From Dicaeum eximium (taxonomy: Eukaryota; Chordata; Aves; Passeriformes; Dicaeidae), in the NCBI GenBank assembly GCA_013396995.1, contig VWZP01002429.1, forward strand, positions 142,206 to 206,205: a DNA stretch of 64,000 nt, in the 5' to 3' direction. Below the pieces are notes generated by a model. It made no database searches. It was given only the letters and a program-made list of their open reading frames with translations, and was not told where the DNA came from. A program made the position numbers and the translations under genes. Shown piece after piece: positions 11,701 to 24,541 of this stretch (position 1 is its first letter; each line of letters opens with the position of its first letter).

Positions 11701-12405
11701 TGTGGTAGTGGGTTTTCTAATGTTTTATATTGTTGTTGAATGTTTTATATTACTGTTGGTATCTCCCTAAAACCTCCCTTATTCTGTAATCCCTGATGGT
11801 TTGCCCCGAACCCCTCCTTTCCTTATAAGGTGTTCACCCTCCTTCCCTTGCACCTGCCAATCTCCCCAGGGCACATACCCATGTTCCAGAATCTTCCCTG
11901 TCAATCTCTTACACCCAACCCACGAGAGTGTCAATCCTCCCTTAACCCATACCCCTATTCTGGAATCTTCCCTGTCAGTTAGGTTATCCCTATTCCCTCA
12001 TTAGCTGCTGTACCTTGGTTCACTCCCACCCCCAACCCTATTGGTTTGTGTTTATAATCAATTCCTCCCCCACCCTCACCCGATTGGTTTCTGTATTCCT
12101 CCACCCCTGGATTCCACCCCCCCTTAAACCTCGTGCTCCCTGAGCTAGCCTCGTGGCTTCGTGGACCCCTGGACCTGAATAAACATCCTCTGTTCTACAC
12201 CCGAAGCTGCCCGTCTCTCTCCCTTCGAATTACTCCGTCTCCTCGACGCTGCACTTATTGCCGCTGTCCTGCGCTCTCTGCGAGGGGGCGCGGGCTGCAC
12301 CGACTCCCCCGAAACCCGGCGCGGGCGGGACGGGGAGCGGCCACACTCGGTGCGCTGCCCCGGAGAGCTAGCCGGAGCCCGAGTGGACACCGGGGCGGCG
12401 CGTCA
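11701..12405 (+). mobile_element. Solo LTR, 705 bp, class II (ERVK)-like, with 6-bp target duplication CCCACT
   Basis: The element opens TGTGGTAGTGGG and ends GGCGCGTCA. CCCACT stands on both sides (11695-11700 and 12406-12411). AATAAA is at about 12179. The 3' quarter is strongly G/C-rich with many CpGs. Pyrimidine-rich U3 sequence with CCTGATGGTTTGCCC and CTCGACG is shared with the LTR at 44447-45086. A 6-bp duplication is usual for class II elements. It is antisense to CLSTN2, and no internal region adjoins. Confidence 0.85.
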
Positions 12406-14718
12406 CCCACTCATCTCTACAGGAAGCACAGCCAGCCTTCCCTGTTGTGAGGTCTCTGACACTTTCTCAGAGTATTCAGTTGGTTGCTTCAGAGAAGTTT
12501 TCTTCTTCTAATAACTATTTTCTGTTTGAAATCAATTGCATTTTAGGGAGCAACCTCACTTGTGGTTTAATTGACAATAATTGAGCAGACCTCCGACAGT
12601 CTCAAAACATATTTTTCAAGTTTTTGGTCCATGATCCTGCCCTTTTCTTTTTGAGGCTAAACTGTTTTTCTCCCCACACAGTAAATCGGTCACCAGAGAA
12701 CCTGGTACAAGAATAATTGCTTTCAATTTTTTGCTATCTTGCATCTTTCAGTACATTGGGTTATATGTAATTTCCATTTGTAATCCCACTATGGGGAAAC
12801 AGTAAAAGTTTTGTGAAAACTGTTTCTGAAATTAACAGAAATGTGACAAAAGATTACAATACCATAAATGAGCTAAAGGAAACCTGGTCTAGATTACAGG
12901 ATTTTGTCTTGCTTCACCTCATGCTATTTAATAAAAATACTTTATGGATATTTAGTACTCGGGTGCCACAAATCTGTCCACCTTGCTTTGAATAAGGAAG
13001 ATGTAACTTTACAGAAATCAGTATTTATGACGTTAAAACAATTGCAGTGAAAGAAACCCCACTGAAAGTGAATGCCCAGGAATAAGTGTAGTGTGAGCTT
13101 TGTGTCCACAGAACTGAGACCAGGCAGAGCCCTGGAGGCAGGGACAGAACCTGGGGAAGGTGTTGAAGAGAACAGGTTTTTGCTTGGGACAGAAACCCCA
13201 TAATTGTGTTTAAAAATGTTTTAAGGCAAAAAATAAAAGTATCTTCGACTGCAGATTGAGCCATTATGATTTCAGGAGTACTGACATCATCCAGCTTGTC
13301 TTGGCAATGCAGTCCTTTACCTACCTAGCAGGACATGGTCACTCCACTGTTCGGAAGTCATGGACATGGAAACACAGCTGGTATGAAGAGATTTTGTAGC
13401 ACAGCTCTAGAAGTCACTTGACAAAACTCACTAATGAGAATTTCCAATTAAAATAACTGATTAGGAATTAATTCAGCTCATTGATTTACATTTTTAGCTT
13501 GCTCAGGACACAAATAACACTCTGGAGGGGTCTGCTCAGAAAGCAGATGCCAGCTTGGGTCAAGTTTGTTTCTAAAATAGCCTCTGAATAGAGAGGAGGC
13601 TTTTTTGCTGAAAATGTGTGAGGATTTGGCTGCTGGTATATTAATGCCCATGATCAGACAGCAGGGAAGCAGCTCCTGGATTTAATGAAGGCTTCAATGC
13701 TAGTAGCCCAAGGGAATATTGATTAAATGAAAGCACCTTGGCTTGTGGACCCTTATTTGCTCTGCCACACATCAGTCACATGCTGTTGGCCTTGAGAAAC
13801 AGGAATAATTTTGAATTGTTTTACATCAGCCTGTTGTTGCCTGTCCCAGCCCTGCACAGTGGAGGCTATCTGAAGGGCATCTACACTGAAATTTGTTGCA
13901 CTAGAATTTTTAATATTGAAGTTGCATTAGACTACTCCAATCTCTATTCATAATAGTTACATAAACAAGTGCACAATATTTCAATTACAAAAGCCATTAA
14001 CTTTTAGGAACTAAATGCCAATGCCATAAATTAAAAATTTGAGTATTTATTTGTTCAGGATAACACTGAAAAACAAGGAAAAAATATCACGTATTTTAGC
14101 AACATCTCCATTATAACCAAAGACTCAGAATATTTCTCTTTTCTGTCAAAAACCTGCCATTATTTTATGTTCTGAGGTCATCCAATCTTTACAAATATAG
14201 CATTATTTCAAAGAAGATGGAGCAAACCTCCATCTGGGGCTGGCTGCCCCTTTGTGGGAAGGTCACAGAGCAACAGATACAGGGAAGAAAGAACACTATA
14301 AATATCTTCCATTTCTAGTCTCCAGATTTCCTCTTTAACGACTAGAAATACTCTTGGAAAGTTTTGCTTATTTGATCTTATTTTTTTCTCTAGAAACAGG
14401 TGATTTTTACAGATACTGGCTCAAACTGGCAATCAACATAACCTACATTAATTTCTCCACCTTTAAAAAATAAAAAAATCTCTTTAGGAGAAATGTATAA
14501 ATTTCTGGAAGTATTATGTTGCAGGTAATTTTCAAATTACAATTAATAAATTAATAATAATTAAGGACTGAAGGCCTATCTACCCAATTGTTAAAGACCT
14601 TTTACCCTGAGGACGAGACATCCCCTTGCACTTTGTGCTCCTTGACCTCGGGATATGCCAAGGAGGTGAGGAGTCGTGTTCGACAGATGGAAAGGTACAA
14701 ATAAGATGAACAAATCAT

Positions 14719-14747
14719 CAAAAAACAAACAAACAAACAAAAAAAAC
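14719..14747 (+). repeat. (CAAA)n simple repeat
   Basis: A-rich run with several AAAC units, possibly a decayed poly-A-associated microsatellite. Confidence 0.8.
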
Positions 14748-16174
14748 CCACCCAAAACCCCAAACCTGTTTGAGGTTGCTCCTTTTCCTTTTATTGGCTG
14801 CCTAGTGTCTAAAACCACCTGATGGAACCAGTAACAACCATAACAACCACATGAACTGTGAAATAATACTGGGCAATAGAAATACACCGTTACCACTTTT
14901 GCAAAACTTATTCAATCAATAAAATACCTAAATAACAAAACAATAGAAATTAAAAAATATTCATCAATTACATCCATTTTAATGTTAAATTAATCCCAGT
15001 TAATTAAACAAATCCCAAACTAATTTGGGGATACTTAATTTATCTGAGACAGCTCCATACAATGGAAACAGAACATTTCTCCAGTGTAAAGAGATCATAA
15101 TTAGTTTCATAGAATAAATCATTTGAACAGTAAGATCAGCTAGAAAATGTAGAAATAGTTCATAGGTATTGTATTTTTTTCAACAAAAATGTTCTTCAAA
15201 GTACTTGGATACTAGTAGATCCCAAAAAACTGAAACATGGCTCTGCTCCAAGAGAGGGCTGTGCAAATGGAATTCTGCTATTGCAAACATTTAATTACTA
15301 GCTTCTCTAGACTAGAGCTTCTCATTTCCCAAAGAAAACCTTTTTTCTTCTAAATGTCAACCTGCAAATTTACCTTTAAGTACAACAGCCAAACTGATTT
15401 TTTTCCTTCTCAATCATTATGTTTAAAAATTACAGTTATGAAGGCCAAGTTAGTCCTGAATGACACCTGCATAATGTGGTCACATCCAATTGCTTTGTCT
15501 GTAATCCAGCCTCATTTTCATCTTAATTCCTAATAATTAGTGGCATATCTACCTTCTCTGTACACTGTCAGATGAGTTTTTCTCCATTCCAGAGAGGGTA
15601 TAGATCTTTACAGCCTTTTTAGAAAATCAAATTGATTCCTGCCAAAATGTCTCAACATCAAGACAGGAATCAGCTTTATAGATGCTTTTCCATCTCTGCC
15701 ACTGAGGGTGCCTTGGCTCCTACATGCCACAAAAGTGAATCCTGAACCTTGAACAAGATAACCTGAACAACTCCAGCTCACATGGCAGAAGTACCCTGCC
15801 ATGGTGGCTTCAGAAATGTTCTTTTAAGGAATAATAGGACAATGGCAAATCAGTAGCATTTTTTTAAACCTTCCAGAATATTCTTATAAAATAACTGATA
15901 AGACTCATAAGATAACTTATTTAAGTAGAAAATTGTCTTACTTCTTTTTGTCTGGTCTGCTCTTTGTTCTGCCTGGAGAAGAAGCATGGCAAATGGAAGC
16001 AAACACAGGATTACCATCCACTTGGTTAGCAGGCTTGGAGTGAGGCAGAAGAAATAGCAGCAGTTTTCCACAGTGCAACAAGCACCCTACTTTCCTTACT
16101 GTGAGGTAGAGGGAAAACACCAAAGGAAAGAGATTTAAATAAAAAATTAAAATAGAAAAGCTATTTAACCTTAC

Positions 16175-16324
16175 CTTGCCAGCCTGGTTTGCACACGGGT
16201 TGGACATTAACTTGCACCAAGACATCTTCTGTTGCATGCTTTTGCCCACAGTCAAAAGCTGTCACCATTATCTCATACTGATGCTGTATATCATAGCTCA
16301 GTTTCTCAGTGTTTCTGATGTTAC
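16175..16324 (-). CDS. CLSTN2: CLSTN2 exon: second half of cadherin repeat 2
   Basis: This is a 150-bp internal exon with 49 full codons, phase 1 at both ends, so skipping it would keep the frame. The acceptor AG is at 16326-16325 and the donor GTAAGG at 16174-16169. It encodes NIRNTEKLSYDIQHQYEIMV, TAFDCGQKHATEDVLVQVNV, then QPVCKPGWQ. YEIMVTAFDCG is the closing strand of a cadherin repeat in the calsyntenin form, with a Cys in place of a usual cadherin residue. CKPGWQ begins the linker to the LamG-like region. The first codon is shared with the exon upstream (G then GT, Gly) and the last with the exon at 2052 (G then AC, Asp). No frame damage is seen. Confidence 0.96.
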
Positions 16325-17919
16325 CTAGAGGTTCAACACAAGAAAACATTCAAAGATCCATTCTTGGCTGAGAATCCACAGACTGCAACATTTGGGTCCT
16401 GGGTCATCAAGTGCTTTGTGACTTTGAGCTCCTTGAAGCACACAGGACATGCAGAGGCAGGACATTCTGAGGAATAGGAAGGATTTTCTTTCAATCCAGC
16501 AGAGAAATAAGAAGCTTGTAGGCAAGTATAAGATGGGAGGAATATAATGTGGGCATGGCTCTATCAGAAAACATCTGCTCAACAACACTTTGTAAAGTAA
16601 GATGGTAAAAGTAATAAGCAGTTACATCTTCACATGTGAGCTATGAGTAGGTGCACACTCCTTTTCCACATTTGCCACAATACCTGGCTTTAACAGCCAC
16701 GTTCCTGAGGTACACTACTGAAGCCAGCTATCTTCCTGTTTTCCCAAAAGCTATTACGCTGTAGGTGAGGGACATTTTAAAAATAGGAAAAGCCCTAGAA
16801 TCACCTCCTGCATTACAGTGCTTAGCAGTATTTGATAGGGCAGCACAGAGTTATCACATGGAAAACAAAACCCAGCAACAGCAGGGTTTATCTGCTGAAC
16901 CTGACACACAGATAAAGGTAACAAATTGCCTGCTTTGAGAACAAAGACATCAGAACTTTCAGAAGGAAAGGGAAAGATCTTTCTCTGAATAGCTTCTGGA
17001 GGACTAGGAGAGCACCATGCGAAATATATGGGTTTTCTATTAACAAGTTCAGCATTTTAATTCTGTCGATTTCCACTGAAATTTACTTTTTGCACAAGTT
17101 GAAACTTCATCCTGTTTAATTAATTTCATGCTTTTGCTCAGGGCTGTTTGTTTTACCATCTCTTTGAATGAGGATTTTTGTTCTAGAATTCAAGGAACAA
17201 ACTTACTCTGCAGCAGTGCTACACTTAACATCTGCTTGCAAGCAAGGATCAGCAAAATCCAGTTGTTTGTGCTAAATTTGAAATCGGCAGATCCCATATC
17301 CTGGAATTTAGTCAGATGTAGTGAACTGATCCCTAGAGGTGCTGGCCAAAATCTCTTTTGTTAGGCACAAAACGTTTTGTTTGGTTTGGGCATTTGGGTT
17401 TCATTTTCTTTTTTCTTTTCACTGAAATGAGTGAGAGACAGGAGAAAGCAGACAAATGCAGCTTCTTAAAAGAAATCTTTCACTAAAGCTCCATTAATTT
17501 GACAAGTGAAGACTTTTAGCAGGTGTCTCTGCTTCGCACTCCTAATCTTGTCAGAGCCCACCACTTTTCCTTCTACTACTACAGCATTAAAGCCAACTTT
17601 TAGGAGATAAATTGAAACAGATGCAAAACTTTCTAGGTCAGGCCTGGAGAAAGGCTGCTGTTTGCATTTATCACCACCTTCAGGTTCAAAACCTATAGTT
17701 CAAATAGATCCTTGCATCTGCAGTTGTAAGTCAGGCTCAATACCCCATTTACTGCTGAGTCTGAGTCTCTCTCACTCCCTTTGTGAGCAGGGCACAGAGG
17801 ATGACAAGCCCTTCTCATATTTTTATGTCTTGAAAGGAGAAATGGAACAAGCCGCTGAAGGCTGATTTGGAAACAGGGTAGTGTTCTGCAGACTCTGGGG
17901 TTCTCTCTCTGGGAGGCAC

Positions 17920-17953
17920 GAGCACTAGAAATGACTGCTCTGTATCACACCAA
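17920..17953 (+). repeat. 34-bp perfect dispersed repeat, copy 1
   Basis: The sequence opens GAGCACTAGAAATGACTGCT and continues through TCACACCAA. It is identical over 34 bases to 20996-21029 in the same orientation, while the flanks of the two copies differ. Confidence 0.9.
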
Positions 17954-20900
17954 GCATCATCTTGCTTGGCATTTTCAGGCCTGCTATGGGCACAGCTCTT
18001 TCCTCCCCTCAAGAGCTGCAATAACCACATCAAGTACTTCATTGGGTTTTGAGTTAGTGATTGACAAAACAATCTAATCACCCCTTTTACTATCTTGAGT
18101 TGCCTGATTACTGGCTGCCTAAGAGGATTTAATGCAAAACTGCCACTCTATATACTTAATTACTGATTTTATATCTGCTCAGTTCTTCTGTCCTTTCTGC
18201 ATTATATTATTCTGTACATGAATCTTTGTATTTCCCTGTTTGGTTCTCCTTGGTATTATTTTAGTCTGTGATCAGCAAAGATAATTCTCAAGAAACCAAA
18301 ATTGTACAAATTTTCATTAGCAGATTGCTAAAATTTGTGTGGCACATTAGGTGTCCTACAGGATTTATAAATCATTACAACACATTTACATTTCATTAAA
18401 TCTATATTCCAAGATCTGTATTTCATTATGGCCATTTCAGATTTGGACTGCAAAGATTCTGATTCTGAGGTGTTATTCTGGAAGGTCATTTGGATGACTT
18501 GCAGATGTTACCCAATAATTTATTATTTTTATTATTATTTAATCAATACAATTAAAAAGTAGACACAGAAGGAAAGCACTATAAACATGGACTAATTAAA
18601 GTTCTAGAGATGATAGTCTGAAAGTTTCTGTTTACATCTCACCCACAGACAAAAAAGTAATTAATAACATAAAAAGAGAAAATTTTAATGTAGAAGTAAG
18701 TACATTTCTATCCAATTCAAAATTAGGCCATACTTTTTTTTCTTCAGTCTTCCTAAATGTCTGCCTTTTCCTGGAAATACCCAGAGCTATAACCAATTTT
18801 CAAACAACAAAAAGCAGATCAGTCACTACAGGAATATAAAAAGCCCTTCCTGAGGAGACAGACATTTACACCTCTGTTTCTTCAAGGTCATTTTAAGGAT
18901 ACATGGATATAGACATCCCTCTTTTATGGCTCTTCCACCTTACTTTGGAGCAGTCGCGAGAATGGGGAAAGACTTGACTGATTTAGTATGGCAATTCTCT
19001 CCTAAATTGCACAGTTACTAAATCCATTGATCTTCTTGTCAAAAAGATTCATTTTTAAATGATAATGGAAAGAATCTTTCATTTAATAAATATATAAATA
19101 TCAAATGCAGATCCTCAGCTATGAAGTCTGGCTTTACTTTTCTGGCAATATGAAGTGTGCACAGCTCCTACCGCAGCTCTGGGTGCTGCAAAGTGGAATC
19201 TTGTGAGGTCCTGTCTAGTCTAGGATTTCTAATGTGATAAAACCTGTATGGACTGGATGGGTCCCTGTCTCATCTTCACACTGAACAGTCTGAACACACA
19301 TTTGTGAAGAGCACCCCAGAGCTGGGTGGCAAATAAGAGTCATCCCCATTTCTGAGGTGAGACTAGGTCAGAGCCATGATAGAATTTGTATCTATACCTG
19401 AGTTCCCAGATCATATGACCATAGTCCCTTAAAAATAAAGCACAAGATATGTGAATAGAAATGGGTTTTGCCTCCATTCTGACAGATCTGTACATTGTGG
19501 TTTAATTTTTCTGTCACCTGCTGCAGTAACTGACTTGATTTGGATTATCTGCTAAGGATAAAATAAGACTAATCTGTATGCAATACTACGTTAAAACATA
19601 TTACGCCTTATACCTTTAATCACAGTCCTTTGCATAGCAAAGCACAAATTTGTCCTCTGCCTTTACATGACTGCATTTTATGACTCAGAGTTCATTACCC
19701 TCCAAGTTGTGCTCATCATATACAAGAGTGAATTTTATTAGTGCTATAGTTTCAGAACACAAATTAATTTTATTTATAAGGAAATCACATACCAAGGGCC
19801 AGAGTTCACAAATGTAACTGTGAAGTTTTATATTACCTTCCCAAAGTGCCTAAGTTACAAGGACCTGTAGGAAATACCTCTAAACTGATGCTGCTTCCTG
19901 TGCCCACCCACTCCTGTCTCCCATGGAATGGGGATGAGGCAGCCTGTGCACCAACACAGCCTGCAGAGCTCTCTCTACCTCTCTGCAAACCTTCCCCAAT
20001 GTGTAATATAATTTTTCAAGGACAAAAATTGCTTCATGCATGGATCTAGGGACAAGAAATAAGTTTTACCTAACAAGACAGTGAGCTGCCAAAAGAAAAA
20101 GAGCTGATGGTATAGCTTCATCTTTTTACAGACCTACAGTTAGGGTTAGTTTCATATGTTGGTCATGAAAAAAATCCACGATCTGGGACAGACAATTGCA
20201 TGCTTTCCTCACAATTAACCCCCACCTCCATCTTTTGGGGTCCCCTGCAATATTTAGATTTGATTTTAAGGTATTTCGTTATCCTTTTTCTGAGCAATGA
20301 AGCTCCACATGTAGCCGACTAAAAAGCATTAAAAAAATAATAATCTGCAGAAGACATAAGAACATAGATTTGTATTTCACAATGGCTAAAAAAACTCTGT
20401 TAACAAAATCCTAATTAGCACAGTATTACCAAACAGTCCCAGGCATCTCATACATCTATTTTAACTACCCTACAGGGAACAAAAATGGGCATTTTCCAAA
20501 AAATTTGCACCAGAGGAAGTTTATATCAGCTGCCATAGAGAGACATTCTCAGCACTGAAATGTGTTGGAACTAAGCAACAAATTTCTGTCACAAAATGAA
20601 AGTATAGTCATCTATTCTAACTTTGTCTGTAATCCCAGTGGGTTTAAGCAATTACCATTATCTTTTAAAATTGCAAATTAGACTGCAATTACTGTTGGTT
20701 GTGGCAGCACTGTTCTTTCAGTGAACAAATAGATCAAAAATATTAATTGAATTCATGACCAAGGAACTCCAAGTATTACAGCCTTATACCAATTATTCAC
20801 TGTGGGCTTTAAAGTCACATTTAAATCAATGATTTTCTCATTGCCGTTGCTGAAAAGCAGGTCTCAGGCACATGAGGACAAAGATGTAACCAAGGAGTCC

Positions 20901-20995
20901 TGACATTTCCCATGCTTTTGATCATGTCTCTGACTGTAAAAAGACATGAGCACTCCTGAGGCAGCTGCTCTGTATGATAGGAGCTGAAAAGGCAG

Positions 20996-21029
20996 GAGCA
21001 CTAGAAATGACTGCTCTGTATCACACCAA
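20996..21029 (+). repeat. 34-bp perfect dispersed repeat, copy 2
   Basis: Same 34 bases and orientation as 17920-17953, 3,076 bp away in the same intron. Confidence 0.9.
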
Positions 21030-22532
21030 TTTCAGGGTATTCTCTGTCCCTTATATCTGCCACAAACCCCACAGGAAATTATGAGACAACATGTGACTTC
21101 TCCAAGTACCCACCCGCCACATAGACAAGTTACATGGAGCCTTGGAAAAAAATGGATTCAGAGACATGGAGAACTTTCTTTCATGACAACATGGGAAATC
21201 TTGCAGTTAAAAAAATCCATGGAGAGGAAAAGCTTCTAGGGAATTGCTTCCAAATATCTCCTTCCAAATGCCCACTTACTGTAAAAAATCCTTTGTGCAG
21301 TTCTCTGGATTCTCAACAATCCACAGGATTACTGTGCCAGCTTCCCTCATTTACTCAAATACAAACATATTCCTCATTATTGCACTTCCTATACCATAGG
21401 CTTGCTTCCCAGTGTGTGATAACGAGATAGATTTTTCCCCAAAGTCATTAAAATGTATTGATGTAACAGGTTATTGTCTTCTGATACTAATCTGTGCATT
21501 GTGCAAGAACTGCACAAATACAGACAAATAGTTTTTGAACAGGGCAAAGAGTTTTTATAAAACATCCCAACATGAAAAGGACTGCTCAGAGAAAACAGTA
21601 GCTCCATGCATGCTTTCAATTTACAATTTGGCCAAAAATCAGATTTAACTTCCAAACTGTACTGTCCTCCTACAAACAAGTTGAATTAAATCCTTCTGCT
21701 AGGGGAGAGAAATCAGAGCATTGCTGGGTATGCACACAGGGTGTTTCTTCTGGGGAAACTATTTTGTATCATCTGAAGAAAGGAGAGAATGGGAGGAAGG
21801 ACCTTCTACACACTCTTCATGCAGCTCAGCCACCATTCCCAAACTCAGTTTCATGTTCTTTGCTATTCCAGGAAGCTGACATACAAGGCCACCAAGGTCA
21901 AAAACTGCTGCATATGTATATCTTAATATGGTTTATTATTTTACTAAAATATAAAATATATATCTCAGAAAAACAACTAAAACAAACCAACAAAAACTTA
22001 AGAAATGGTACTAATTCTCCAAAGTACATTTTCTTCCATGCTGCAGAATAATGGATCCACTTCAGGAAATACCACAACTGGGCAGGTCTGTGGAGCTGTG
22101 ATCATAAAAGCTTTAACAAACAATAAACATACGCAGAATATTGCATATTCAGCTTCTGCTTCAGGAAGTTCAAGGGAAAGGGACTAGCTGTAATCTAGTA
22201 AATAAACCCTGCTTTGGGGAATACATGTTGCCTTGTGGAATTTCCCATCACTTGGATGGGAAACAGGATCTGAGACAATTAGGAGAATGGACTGAGTGAC
22301 CAAGAATGATATTGCTCACCTAAATCTGGTGGTTTAATTTCCACAGGAGATCACTGCATCACTTTCTGCCTCACTGTTACACCAAAGGGATGGAATTGCT
22401 CAGAATGAGGATTTGTCCGTTGTCAGAGATGAGAGCAGGACTTCTCTTTAGAGTTCCCTCTCGAGCCAGTGATCAGCTCTTGCCCCCAGGCACTGCCAGC
22501 CCTGCAAACAACCCTGCTGCGGCAGCACTTAC

Positions 22533-22741
22533 CGTTCCTGTCGATGGCAAAGGGCACATCTGGGGTGACTATCTCGTAGTTGCAGATCTGGCTGTACTGG
22601 GGGGAGCAGTCCTCGTCTGTGGCTTCCACCTGAAGAATGCTGTCATAGATCTTCCCCTCTGTCACTGAGGCCTTGTACACGCTCTCCTTGAATGCTGGGG
22701 AAAACTCATTGACATCCTTTACCTGGATATGGACTACTGCC
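22533..22741 (-). CDS. CLSTN2: CLSTN2 exon: cadherin 1/cadherin 2 junction
   Basis: This is a 209-bp internal exon that enters in phase 2 and leaves in phase 1. The acceptor AG is at 22743-22742, after a pyrimidine-rich stretch, and the donor GTAAGT at 22532-22527 is a full consensus site. It encodes AVVHIQVKDVNEFSPAF and then VTEGKIYDSILQVEATDEDC, ending VPFAIDRN plus the first base of Gly. DVNEFSPAF is the linker between cadherin repeats, related to the calcium-binding DxNDNxP motif of cadherins. DEDCSPQ and ICNYEI are typical of calsyntenins. Several acidic residues (DVNE, DEDC) are where calcium would be held between repeats. An open frame on the opposite strand over this exon is a shadow and is not called. 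The frame is intact. Confidence 0.96.
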
Positions 22742-24345
22742 CTAAAACAGGCACAGAAAATATCAAAGAGAAAAATAAATTTATTATGACACCTCAATGA
22801 CAGTTCCATTTCAAAACACTTGAAAAGACTAACAAAACATACCTAGAAAACTATGTAAGCCACTATTAAAATGGGATATTATTGAATTTTTATGTTTAAT
22901 TTGCCCAATTTAGTATCTTAATGTGGCACTAGGTAAAAGTCCATTGCCACGGCTTGTAGAGAGAGAGTTTCATGGTGTTCCCTATTAAAATCCGCCTCTA
23001 AAAATGAACCCCAGCAGAAAGTCAATGATATCATTACACAGTAAAATAAACAAAGAGGAAAAAATTCACAGTAGTCTTCCATATACACTACCTAAAAATG
23101 GTCAGTTTGAAAACATTCTTCCATATTAAGCAAGGCTCTCACCTTTTGCTGATGATAATTATCTAATCCTTCAATTAGTTACAACACTGCACATGTAGCC
23201 CACCAAGGCCTTTGGTATTTAGTGAGTAAGCCCTAAACGCCTTGCTTTGGAAGGATTTGCTTTCTAGTTTGATAAGCAAGGTGACAGAGGGACACAGAAG
23301 GGATGGTCTGGAGCAACAGCAGAGCTGCAGTAAAGGCTGGGACCCCAGGCAGCATGGCTGAGTGTGTGCTACTAGACAAAGTCTGGTGGCAGTGGGCCAG
23401 ACTTCATTTAGTCAAGATGAGACCAAAATTTTCCACAACTAGATTTCTACCAGATTGTTACTGACGTGAGAGAGAGAAACGTAATAAAATTTCATATTGT
23501 GAAGCAAAATCTGTTTCTGCAATTTGATGGTTATCTGCTATTGCAGGCTTCGTCCTAAATCTGTATTCTTTTTAAATATCCTGAAAACTTCAGCAGAGAT
23601 TATAGACCTAATTAAATTTTTAATTGTCATATGTCCTGGATGAGCAAAAAGAAGAATTATTACTATAAATCATTTATTGTAATGGCTCTCAGCAAAATGA
23701 ACTATTTGTACAGCACTTATACATCTACGTGAGTTAGATTCATCTTTAATGACAAATGGTCTGGAGCTTAGTTTCATGAATTCAAAGGGAAAAAAGGCAC
23801 TGTGCCACCTAAGCTTATTCAGGGAATTGGCTCCACAGTAAAAAGTACCACCTACTGACCTTCAATGCACTCCTCTTCAGAGGACTTAACTTTCTCTGAG
23901 ACTCGCTGGACAAAAGCTGAGGTCAGACACCATTCAAATGTGACACTGCTCAGCTTAGGACATAGATATACTAAAAAAAGGGGATTATTCCTCTTTTCTT
24001 ACCATTTGAAATTAGATTAACAGAGAGAAAACCTATTTAAAAATTGCAGATATTAACTGAAATCCAGCTTCTATGACCTGGATGTATTCAACATGAAAGC
24101 ATGAATGGAAAACATAAACCGAAACTGAGATGCGTTTATCCACTTGAGTGGGTGTCCTGTCCAGAGCTTTAACTGAAGCAAACAAAAAGGAATATATTTT
24201 CTAATAGGAAAAAGGGATGAAAAAATGGGTGGAATAGTGCAACAATGGTTCATCTTCATTTTATTTACTTTCTACCTGAAATAGCATAGACTGTGGAGCA
24301 AATGTATGCCAAAGCAAAAAAATATTTCTCTTCATTTTCACCCAC
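22742..24345 (-). other. CLSTN2 intron (1.6 kb) between the cadherin exons
   Basis: This is a complete phase-2 intron of 1,604 bp and the shortest in the window. I see no mobile element or exon in it. Confidence 0.9.
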
Positions 24346-24541
24346 TTGTGAGATTTCTTCCAGTTTGTTCCACCTGGTCCTGATCCACAGTCATACGCCT
24401 GAATGATGAATGTGTATTCCTTCTGCAGCTCACAGTCAATGGGACTCTTTGCTCGAAGCCGACCTTCTCCAGATGTCCTGTTCAGCACAACAGCCTCGAA
24501 GGGCATTTCTTGTCCATGGATTTCAAAAGCACAAATTTCAC
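24346..24541 (-). CDS. CLSTN2: CLSTN2 exon: second half of cadherin repeat 1
   Basis: This is a 196-bp internal exon with 64 complete codons. It enters in phase 1 (the first base of a Gly codon comes from the exon upstream) and leaves in phase 2. The acceptor AG is at 24543-24542 and the donor GT at 24345-24344. The peptide starts EICAFEIHGQEMPFEAVVLN and ends YDCGSGPGGTNWKKSH, followed by two bases of a Lys codon. It contains the sequon NRT (LNRTSGEG), a likely N-glycosylation site. The end of the exon (GPGGTNWKKSHK) looks partly like calsyntenin-1, while the body matches calsyntenin-2. In the protein this is the extracellular first cadherin repeat. The splice phase fits the next exon exactly, rebuilding Lys-Ala-Val. 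No stops or frameshifts are seen. Confidence 0.95.

Larger units (their letters stand above)
2053..16174 (-). other. CLSTN2 intron (14.1 kb) between the cadherin-2 and linker exons
   Basis: This is a complete intron of 14,122 bp with phase 1. Its first third (gene sense) holds a 705-bp LTR (11701-12405). The middle holds a block of mobile DNA: a CR1 end, a truncated provirus and a solo LTR at 6494-10206. The far part holds an antisense CR1 end at 2821-3272. The remainder, roughly 3273-6488, 10207-11694 and 12412-16174, is AT-rich sequence in which I see only short simple repeats. Confidence 0.9.
16325..22532 (-). other. CLSTN2 intron (6.2 kb) between the two cadherin-2 exons
   Basis: This is a complete phase-1 intron of 6,208 bp. 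I recognise no CR1 or LTR in it. It is AT-rich single-copy sequence holding both copies of the 34-bp perfect repeat at 17920-17953 and 20996-21029. No hidden exon with a protein I know was seen. Confidence 0.9.

Noticed and set aside
12133..12450. 105-codon + strand frame and its antisense partner
   Set aside because: Both lie in the CpG-rich end of the LTR at 11701-12405 and reflect composition.
12584..12606. Short similarity GAGCAGACC...GACAG to 45252-45273, each about 170-180 bases after a related LTR
   Set aside because: Only about 20 bases with gaps, no similarity between the LTR ends and these points, and target duplications already close both LTRs; taken as chance.
22390..22668. 92-codon + strand frame
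   Set aside because: Antisense shadow of the CLSTN2 exon at 22533-22741.
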